From positions 1 to 38,352 of the forward strand of contig PKTE01000069.1 in assembly GCA_002869335.1 (NCBI GenBank): 38,352 nucleotides of DNA, in the 5' to 3' direction. Below are positions 31,812 to 38,352 of this stretch, one piece after another. A program made the translations under genes and the position numbers. The DNA comes from Salinivirgaceae bacterium. GTDB taxonomy: Bacteria > Bacteroidota > Bacteroidia > Bacteroidales > Salinivirgaceae. The notes below the pieces were generated by a model, which had not been told where the DNA came from, ran no database searches, and was given only the letters and a program-made list of their open reading frames with translations. How positions within the stretch are numbered: position 1 is the stretch's first letter; each line of letters opens with the position of its first letter.

Positions 31812-34800
31812 ATGCGAGTTATTTTACTTTTAGTTGCGATTATTTTTTCTTCTGTATTGTCGGCTCAGGTTGTGTGGATCGACCCAGCTGATGCCACGGT
31901 TGATTCAACAATTACTGTCTATTTCGACGCTACTCAGGGTGATCAGGGGTTGATGGGTTTTACCGAAAATGTATATGTGCATACAGGGGTTATTACCACT
32001 GAAAGTTATGGCAACTCTGATTGGAAACATGTGGTAGCCGATTGGGGTGCTGATGATCCTAATGTGTTGATGACACGATTAGAAACTAATTTATATTCAT
32101 TATCATACAATATTCGATCGTTTTATGGCATTGGTACTGATGAAACAGTACTCAAGTTAGCCTTCGTATTTCGCAACGTGGATGGTTCTGTTACCGCCCG
32201 CAATGCTGATGGTTCAGATATTATTGTGCCTTTACAACTTAATTCTGATTGGGTGTATCAATCATTTTCTAATACAAATAGCGGATTAATTATTCAAACT
32301 TCAGGTGGACAGGTTGTTTTGCGTGACTATACTCAGGCAATTGAAACTGAGATTTTGCCCAGTGGGAATACCTCAGAACCGAGCTATGCCATAGTAGCTG
32401 AACCGACAGGTTATCCATTTTCTGTAAATGAAACCGGGAATGCCATTTTTGTAGAAGGTGAGCAAATGGATTTGACCATTCAGAAATCGCCTCTTAAGAT
32501 TTATTATATTCAAAATGATACTGTTACAGCCCTGAAAAGTTTTTTTACTTCTGATAATGGATCTGGCGGTTTATTAACGTTAGATTTGGACGCAGATGCC
32601 AAACTTTATGGTGGCGGATCACGTGCTGTTCCATTTAATTTGCGAGGTTATTCGCTAGATTTATACAATCAGGCGCATTATGGCTACAGTGCCAATGTAA
32701 ACAACCTTAATGTGAGTATTCCAGTCTTTGTTTCATCAGAAAAGGTGGCATGGATTTTTGATAACCATCATCCGGGACAGGTTGCTGTAAGTGGAGAGGG
32801 CATGACAGATTTAGGTTATCAGGCAAATGGTGGTAATTTGCGTTTTTTTGTTACTGCCGGAGATGATCTAAATATAGTATCAAGTAATATTTCAAACTTA
32901 ATAGGCAAAGCACCTCTGCCTCCAATGTGGGGAATGGGGTTTATACAATCTCGTTATGGTTATGAAACCCAGTCTGAAGCCGAGTCCATCGTGTCGCAAA
33001 TGCGTGATGCTGATTTTCCTATGGACGCGTTAGTGCTAGATCTATATTGGTTTGGTGGAACAAATCGTATGGGAGATTTTGATTGGGATTTATCACGATT
33101 TCCTAATCCGGATCAAATGATTAGCACGCTGCATAATCAGGGAGTGGAAACTATTTTAATAACCGAGCCTTATTTTACGCTGGAAAGTGATCATTATAAT
33201 ACCATTTCATCGCTGGGTTATTTTGCGAAACAAGAAAATGGTGATCCGTTTGTGCTGTGGGGTTTTTGGGCTGGTGACGCCAGCTTGTTTGATATGTCTT
33301 CGCCGTCGGCTCGTGACTGGTTGTGGCCTAAATATGAGAATTTACTCAATCAAAATATTGGCGGTTTATGGACCGATTTGGGGGAGCCGGAAACACATCC
33401 TGCAGAAATGACTCACGAGAGCGGATCAGCCGCCGATGTGCACAACATTTTCAATAACCTTTGGGCTGAAATGATTTTTGAGAATGCTCAAAGCATGTTT
33501 ACTCATCGTAGAATGTTCAATCTCACGCGATCTGGATATACTGGCATGCAGCGCTATGGAACTTACCCCTGGTCCGGTGATATTCAACGAAGTTTTGATG
33601 GGTTACGTTCACAAATTCCTATTATGTTACACATGAGTATCAGTGGAGTAGGATACATGCATTCCGATTTAGGAGGATTTACCGGAGGTGGTCAAAATAG
33701 TGAGTTGTATACGCGTTGGTTAGAATTAGGTGCATTTTCACCAATTATGCGTGCACATGGAACAGGAGTCCCTACAGAACCGATTTTTTACGATACTCAA
33801 ACACAAAACTATGTGCGAAATGCTATTAATTTACGCTACGATTTCCTTCCTTACAATTACACCCTTGCGTGGGAATATTCTACACTAGGAATACCTCTTG
33901 CCAGACCAATGAATTATTATGCGAACTCTCCGAGTGTGCTGGATGATTTAGGTGATCAATATTTATGGGGAAAAGATGTGCTTGTGGCACCAGTCTTAGC
34001 AGAGGGAGTTACGGAAAGATTAGTTTATCTTCCAGATGGTAAATGGGCTAACTATTATAGTGGGCAAGTATGGAATGGAAACACTTCCATTACAGCTAAT
34101 GCACCACTTGGAACTATTCCGGTTTATCTGCGCGAAGGCGGATTCATTGTTCAATCACAAGAGAACTTGAAAACTACTAAACAGTATCAAAGTGATTCAA
34201 TTCAGATAAAGCATTTTATTTCTGCTGATGGGCAAACAAGTGAACAACACTGGTATCACGATAATGGTGAAGATCCAAATAATTTACTATCTGGTAATTA
34301 TGATTTGATGACGCTGACTGGAAATACCATCGGTACGGCATCAAGTATAACCCTGGAGGTTACTGAAAATAATCTAACAGCCCCAGAAAGACGCATGGAG
34401 TTTAAGGTTTACGGCTTAAATACTCCACCAGAACAGCTTGCTTTAAATGATCATACTATTGCATTGTCTTCATCTCAATCTGCATATAACCAATCGTTAC
34501 CTGCAGCATATTGGAACGGAACTTTCTTATACGTACATTTTAATTGGCGCGATACAACCATAAACATTGAATTTGATAGTGAGCCTGCTGGTTTAGATTT
34601 GATCACCGACCGCAATGGTTCAAATGTCTTGGTTGCACCGAATCCAATATACAATCATTCAGTCGTACAGATATGGGTTGATCAGCCTGCAGAATATGAG
34701 TTTGCACTTATGGGTGTTGATGGTAAGATTTATGGTAAAGCCAATTCATATTTATTTACTGGAAAGCAATCTCTTCCGCTTGCAAATATTTCAGAGAATA

Positions 34801-34886
34801 TTGATTTAATGCATGCCGGAGTGTACTTGTTGCAAGTTCGCTCGGGAAGTAATCAAGAAGTAGTGCGATTAGTGCAAACAAATTAA
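31812..34886 (+). CDS. Secreted GH31 alpha-glycosidase with T9SS sorting domain
   Basis: The 1024-residue protein has a signal peptide (VLSAQ) and an N-terminal Ig-like, possibly starch-binding module (about 20-140: VVWIDPADATVDSTITVYFDA). The GH31 N-terminal sandwich and TIM barrel follow. Asp522 in GGLWTDLGEPE is the expected nucleophile and Asp619 in MHSDLGGFTGG the expected acid/base. FIQSRYGYETQSEAESIVSQM and YDFLPYNYTLAWEYSTLGIPLARPM are further family blocks. The last ~80 residues (VAPNPIYNHSVVQIW to VVRLVQTN) form a T9SS type A domain. It should act on the cell surface on alpha-glucosides or related alpha-glycans. No SusC/SusD pair adjoins it. Confidence 0.88.
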   Translation: MRVILLLVAIIFSSVLSAQVVWIDPADATVDSTITVYFDATQGDQGLMGFTENVYVHTGVITTESYGNSDWKHVVADWGADDPNVLMTRLETNLYSLSYNIRSFYGIGTDETVLKLAFVFRNVDGSVTARNADGSDIIVPLQLNSDWVYQSFSNTNSGLIIQTSGGQVVLRDYTQAIETEILPSGNTSEPSYAIVAEPTGYPFSVNETGNAIFVEGEQMDLTIQKSPLKIYYIQNDTVTALKSFFTSDNGSGGLLTLDLDADAKLYGGGSRAVPFNLRGYSLDLYNQAHYGYSANVNNLNVSIPVFVSSEKVAWIFDNHHPGQVAVSGEGMTDLGYQANGGNLRFFVTAGDDLNIVSSNISNLIGKAPLPPMWGMGFIQSRYGYETQSEAESIVSQMRDADFPMDALVLDLYWFGGTNRMGDFDWDLSRFPNPDQMISTLHNQGVETILITEPYFTLESDHYNTISSLGYFAKQENGDPFVLWGFWAGDASLFDMSSPSARDWLWPKYENLLNQNIGGLWTDLGEPETHPAEMTHESGSAADVHNIFNNLWAEMIFENAQSMFTHRRMFNLTRSGYTGMQRYGTYPWSGDIQRSFDGLRSQIPIMLHMSISGVGYMHSDLGGFTGGGQNSELYTRWLELGAFSPIMRAHGTGVPTEPIFYDTQTQNYVRNAINLRYDFLPYNYTLAWEYSTLGIPLARPMNYYANSPSVLDDLGDQYLWGKDVLVAPVLAEGVTERLVYLPDGKWANYYSGQVWNGNTSITANAPLGTIPVYLREGGFIVQSQENLKTTKQYQSDSIQIKHFISADGQTSEQHWYHDNGEDPNNLLSGNYDLMTLTGNTIGTASSITLEVTENNLTAPERRMEFKVYGLNTPPEQLALNDHTIALSSSQSAYNQSLPAAYWNGTFLYVHFNWRDTTINIEFDSEPAGLDLITDRNGSNVLVAPNPIYNHSVVQIWVDQPAEYEFALMGVDGKIYGKANSYLFTGKQSLPLANISENIDLMHAGVYLLQVRSGSNQEVVRLVQTN

Positions 34887-34895
34887 TTTTTTGAA

Positions 34896-34986
34896 CCATT
34901 AAGACATTAAGATTAGTTAAGAGAATATATGAATGCCCTTAATGAATCTTAACTTTTTATACTGAGCTTGTCGAAGTACTTAATGG
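34896..34986. repeat. Dispersed palindromic repeat, copy 2, between convergent genes
   Basis: CCATTAAG (34896-34903) pairs with CTTAATGG (34979-34986), and TTAAGATT-N2-TTAAG (34907-34921) pairs with 34938-34952 at 13 of 15 positions. A 20-base piece containing CTGAGCTTGTCGAAG interrupts the right arm, so the outer and inner stems are out of register. The left end matches copy 1 at 8528. It fills the 110 bases between the GH31 and propeller genes, and may serve as their terminator. Confidence 0.6.
34962..34976 (+). repeat. Short dispersed motif CTGAGCTTGTCGAAG
   Basis: It differs by one base from 16801-16815. Here it is inserted in the right arm of the palindromic repeat, which suggests it arrived after that repeat. 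Confidence 0.5.
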
Positions 34987-34996
34987 TTTTTGGTTT

Positions 34997-37255
34997 TTAT
35001 TCAATTATAATTTTTTGGTACAATCTAGCTCCTCCAATTTCCACCGAAATAAAATACAACCCTTTATTCAGTAAGTTTTGCTCATTATTTATTTCCCATT
35101 CAGTAGATTGGTTTTCTGTGAATTCCATTTCTGTTTGTTTCATCAATTGACCTTGAGTATTGTACAATGAAACCCTTCCTATTCCTGTATAATTTGTTTG
35201 TAAATGAATGGTATTTTTAACCGGATTCGGATAAACAGTTAGTTCATCTTGTATAGAGTTTGAAACAAAAGGGTTTTCTATGCCAACATAAGTTGTATCA
35301 TACATCCAAACGCCTTCGCCAAAGGTAGCAACATAGTATTTGTGTTCGTTTGATACCGGAATTATTTCATATGCACGAGAGTTAAAATCGCCGTTTAGCT
35401 TTTGCCAGGTTTGCCCAAAATCCTGTGAATAAATTATGCCATCCATAATAGTTCCAATATAGATCCGGCTACTATCTTGTGGGTCTACTTTCAGATCTTT
35501 AATCTTTTGCGAATAATAACTTAAAGTATCCGTATCATAAATCTTTGTGAAAGTAATTCCATAATTGGTAGACTGATACACTTGATCGCCTTGGTTGTTA
35601 TTTGCGTAAATAATTTGTGAGTGCTTTGGATCCACTGCTTTTACATTAAAGTCGAAAAAATAAAGATTCCAGGTTTCGCCACCATCTGTTGATCTATGTG
35701 ATCCAAAATATACATTATTTGGATTGATTTCATCTACTATAATTTCTGTACCATAAGGGAAACTATTACTATTAAAGTCGATTAGAAGCTCCCATGTTTC
35801 TCCAAGGTTATAACTTTTATAAAGTTCATTGAATGTATAGCCATATAAGATGAGATTCTCTTTATCTATCCCTAGTTTACTAAAATCGTAAATTGTGTCA
35901 AATGTCTCACCTCCATCAAAAGATCGTAGAATAAACTTGTTGTATTCATAAGCAAATAGCGTATCACCATTTTTCCCCATACTTTTCACCCAATCTATTT
36001 CGCTCATGGTTAGTCGTTCCCAGTGCTGTCCTGCATCTGTTGTTTTCCATAATCCTTGAATTCCACCTGCATATAATATATCAGTGTTTTCCTCTGCCAT
36101 TTCAATATCCTCAATATATGAATTGTTTAATCCTGAATTAGATGGTTCAATTGTATTAGCGCCATCCAAAGAGGTATGCACTCCATACAGGTTTCCGAAA
36201 AATATTTCATCAGCATTTGAAGGGTCTGTAAATGTGTTGTAAGAAAAATATAGTGAATATAGATAGCTAAAATCTTTGTTTTCGAAATATGGGATTATAT
36301 CGAAAGAGTATCCCAGGTCAGTACTTTTATATATATTTTCCCGATTTTCTATATACATTTTTTTATCCTGATCCATAAATAATGATAACCAATCATAATA
36401 ATAGCTTGTGTCGTGTGTTATGTAATTCCATGTTTCACCACCATCTTCAGATTTAGACAGATATGTTTCAAAAAAGACTGTATTATCCACTGCCCACATG
36501 TTAAGTTCATTATCAGGATCAAAGTATATATTTGTGTATAAATAGGTACTAGAAAGTAAACCACCTTCCCAGGTTTCGCCGTTGTTTATACTTTTGTATA
36601 AATGAAAATCGTATGTGATATAAATTCTGTCTGGGAAATAAGGGTTTCGAACAATATTATGTAAAATATCATTTGAGGTTTGCGGCAAACTATCAATTAT
36701 GTTCCATGTTTCTCCTCCATCCATTGTTTGATATACTCCCGTAGAGGTTGTTGTGTTATTGGATATTAGCGAAATTAATCTTTTGTTGGGGTCGCGAGGA
36801 TCAATGTTTATATCACGAATTAGCGTTGTATCTCCAAATTCAAAATTGTACACCTCCCATGAGTCTCCACCATTGAAAGAGCGTAAAGCCATTCTACTAC
36901 CATAAAGAACGTAAATTTCATTTTCATCGGCAGGATTGATTACAATTTTTCGTGGAATATGATAATCGCCCCAAACCGATGGTCCGTCATTATTTCCGTA
37001 TGGAAAGCTTTCGAAATCTAAAAGTCCTTCCGTGCTGCATAAATTCCATGTTTGGGCTTTGTTGATTGATTTGTAGATTACCCCACTATATGTACCCAAA
37101 TATAATACATTGGCATTAGAAGGAGCCATTTCCATTGCCGTTACATTAGCCGTATTTGGACCATTAGTGTACCAATGATTACCCAAATTAATAGATTGTG
37201 CGCTGTAATGATGTATAATAAAAACCAATAACAAAAACGAAATGATTTTTTTCAT
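34997..37255 (-). CDS. Asp-box (sortilin/VPS10-like) beta-propeller with T9SS sorting domain
   Basis: Read from the ATG at 37255, the protein has 752 residues: signal peptide (FLLLVFIIHHYSAQ), then about twelve Asp-box/BNR-type repeats of the S-DGGETW kind (for example SFNGGDSWEVY, TMDGGETWNII, KSEDGGETWNYI, SFDGGETFDTI, STDGGETWNLY, YSQDFGQTWQKL), and a C-terminal T9SS type A domain (VYPNPVKNTIHLQTNY to YQKIIIE). An in-frame ATG 28 codons earlier would put charged residues before the signal peptide and is rejected. Such propellers bind protein or carbohydrate, or act as surface scaffolds; no catalytic signature is visible. Confidence 0.85.
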   Translation of the reverse strand: MKKIISFLLLVFIIHHYSAQSINLGNHWYTNGPNTANVTAMEMAPSNANVLYLGTYSGVIYKSINKAQTWNLCSTEGLLDFESFPYGNNDGPSVWGDYHIPRKIVINPADENEIYVLYGSRMALRSFNGGDSWEVYNFEFGDTTLIRDINIDPRDPNKRLISLISNNTTTSTGVYQTMDGGETWNIIDSLPQTSNDILHNIVRNPYFPDRIYITYDFHLYKSINNGETWEGGLLSSTYLYTNIYFDPDNELNMWAVDNTVFFETYLSKSEDGGETWNYITHDTSYYYDWLSLFMDQDKKMYIENRENIYKSTDLGYSFDIIPYFENKDFSYLYSLYFSYNTFTDPSNADEIFFGNLYGVHTSLDGANTIEPSNSGLNNSYIEDIEMAEENTDILYAGGIQGLWKTTDAGQHWERLTMSEIDWVKSMGKNGDTLFAYEYNKFILRSFDGGETFDTIYDFSKLGIDKENLILYGYTFNELYKSYNLGETWELLIDFNSNSFPYGTEIIVDEINPNNVYFGSHRSTDGGETWNLYFFDFNVKAVDPKHSQIIYANNNQGDQVYQSTNYGITFTKIYDTDTLSYYSQKIKDLKVDPQDSSRIYIGTIMDGIIYSQDFGQTWQKLNGDFNSRAYEIIPVSNEHKYYVATFGEGVWMYDTTYVGIENPFVSNSIQDELTVYPNPVKNTIHLQTNYTGIGRVSLYNTQGQLMKQTEMEFTENQSTEWEINNEQNLLNKGLYFISVEIGGARLYQKIIIE

Positions 37256-37345
37256 AGCTGTGTGTTTTGCAACAAAATACAAATTTTCCACCAAATAACA
37301 ATGAGAAACCTTATCTAATATCAGCGATCTTAGATCCAATATCCA

Positions 37346-38352
37346 TTAAAACTTCCACCTCACCTTAAAATGTACCGATGTCCTGGCAGAACCTTCAATG
37401 AGCTCATTGCCAATCGATATCTCATTTTTATGCAGAAATTCTGTGCGATCGATGCGGGCGTAGAGTGATAAATCTTCTAAAATATCCCATTTTAAATTGA
37501 GGTAATATCGTATTCCTGTATCTTGAAAAGAGGGAACAGAAAAACTATATAACACATCACGCTCATAAGTGTAAATTCTAGCCAAATAATCTTCTACATC
37601 AAAAAGGTTGATACGGAAACTTGCCGATAGCTTGCTGTTTTGGGGTTGATAGAAATGCTCGTAATAGATTAACCAACCATTATATTGAGCTGAATCCTGA
37701 TTGAAGTGACTGTAGGCCAGCCTTACCTGTCCAGTCCATTCAGGAGTATAATCCATGGTAGTTTGAAAGTGCCATTTATACAATTCTCCATAAGTAAGCT
37801 CTGCAAACTGATCGTCGGAAACAGTATTTGATTTTTTCTCGTATTTCAAGCGAGTTTGGAAATCTATATTACGTTTGGGGCTGTAGTCAATGTTGATGAG
37901 GTATTCGCTTCCGTCTGTTGGGGCTTTTTCTCCATAACGCAGCCATGGGAATTTGAAAATATCAGCATACAGATTGATAGTTGTGTATTTAAATGGTAAC
38001 CATTCAAACCCAAAGTAAAATCCTTCTTCGTTTTGTACACCGGAAGATTCTCCAAAGCTGTAACCATGTATTGCCACATAATCTTTATCGTAGTTTCTGT
38101 AAAGTAAAGCTAGTCCTGCTGATTCTGTCGGGTAAAAGGTCATTCCGTATAGTTGTGCAGTTGCATTTGCAGAAGAATAGGCAACTTCACCGAAAAATGA
38201 AAACTTTTGAAGTTGATACATAAAATCTGCAGAGAAATTACTGAAGTTATTACCGTTTGGATCGTACAAATCATAAAGGGCATTATTTCTTCTTACGTCA
38301 TGTTCATATTGGGTGAAAATTCCATTAATATTGGCTTTTAAATTACCAAACC
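37346..38352 (-). CDS. C-terminal part of an outer-membrane barrel protein (runs off window)
   Basis: The frame is open to the right window edge, so these about 335 residues are the C-terminal part of a longer protein; no start was chosen. Alternating aromatic strands run throughout, with YGMTFYPTESAGLALLYRNYD, FYFGFEWLPFKYTTINLYADIFKFPWLRYG and a final strand VHFKVRWKF with terminal Phe, all signs of a beta-barrel. The pattern recalls the C-terminal region of Bacteroidota helix-hairpin-helix proteins with a barrel-like tail, but the N-terminus needed to confirm it lies outside the window. It is 90 bases upstream of the propeller gene in the same direction. Confidence 0.6.
   Translation of the reverse strand, partial: FGNLKANINGIFTQYEHDVRRNNALYDLYDPNGNNFSNFSADFMYQLQKFSFFGEVAYSSANATAQLYGMTFYPTESAGLALLYRNYDKDYVAIHGYSFGESSGVQNEEGFYFGFEWLPFKYTTINLYADIFKFPWLRYGEKAPTDGSEYLINIDYSPKRNIDFQTRLKYEKKSNTVSDDQFAELTYGELYKWHFQTTMDYTPEWTGQVRLAYSHFNQDSAQYNGWLIYYEHFYQPQNSKLSASFRINLFDVEDYLARIYTYERDVLYSFSVPSFQDTGIRYYLNLKWDILEDLSLYARIDRTEFLHKNEISIGNELIEGSARTSVHFKVRWKF

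Noticed and set aside
37256-37339. A longer start for the propeller gene
   Set aside because: It would place 28 mostly polar residues before a clean signal peptide. The ATG at 37255 is preferred.
38267-38269. A TTG start for the right-edge barrel protein
   Set aside because: The frame remains open with protein-like sequence to the window edge, so the gene is simply cut off there.

Overview
The window comes from the chromosome of a low-GC marine or sediment Bacteroidota, most like the Marinilabiliales/Marinifilaceae. The grounds are three proteins with type IX secretion (T9SS) C-terminal sorting domains, a type III glutamine synthetase, several large SusC-free beta-barrel proteins, and promoters of the TTG-N19-21-TAnnTTTG type. 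No tRNA, rRNA, CRISPR array or intact transposase was seen.

Layout. (1) 1-2402, minus strand: the N-terminus of a porin, the manganese exporter mntP with a well-matched promoter, and a translationally coupled pair encoding a hemerythrin-like protein and a LuxR regulator with a degenerate receiver. (2) 2472-5414, minus strand: a sulfur operon, sulfide:quinone reductase-like flavoprotein > DUF1641 > TusE/DsrC-like > DsrE2-like. It is read divergently from an FNR-like regulator and a periplasmic-binding-domain histidine kinase (5580-7892). Two perfect FNR-type palindromes lie between the divergent genes. (3) 7893-10990: two paralogous secreted TonB-C-like small proteins sharing a promoter motif, a small lipoprotein, and an Xaa-Pro aminopeptidase. 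(4) 11039-17317: a cassette bracketed by a near-identical 32-bp direct repeat. It carries an octaheme cytochrome of the tetrathionate-reductase family, two YeeE/YedE sulfur-transport half-proteins (the second fused to a degenerate rhodanese), and a multiheme cytochrome c/cytochrome b membrane protein. It ends in repeat debris. (5) 17394-22249: DoxX, glutamine synthetase III, YebC, and an ORF6N-PLD protein, with a dispersed inverted-repeat element between facing terminators. (6) 22354-38352: surface proteins (a large outer-membrane protein, a gingipain-like C25 protease, a GH31 glycosidase, an Asp-box propeller protein, a partial barrel protein) interrupted by dgt.

How they may work together. 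Regions 2 and 4 suggest a sulfur-handling physiology. The b-type/multiheme protein could draw electrons from quinol and pass them to the octaheme lipoprotein for reduction of a sulfur oxyanion. The YeeE/YedE pair could carry a sulfur species across the inner membrane. The SQR/DUF1641/TusE/DsrE2 set could oxidise sulfide and pass persulfide sulfur on in the cytoplasm, under control of an FNR-like protein with plausible [4Fe-4S] cysteines. The pathway is inference; family assignments rest on motifs read in the translated sequence.
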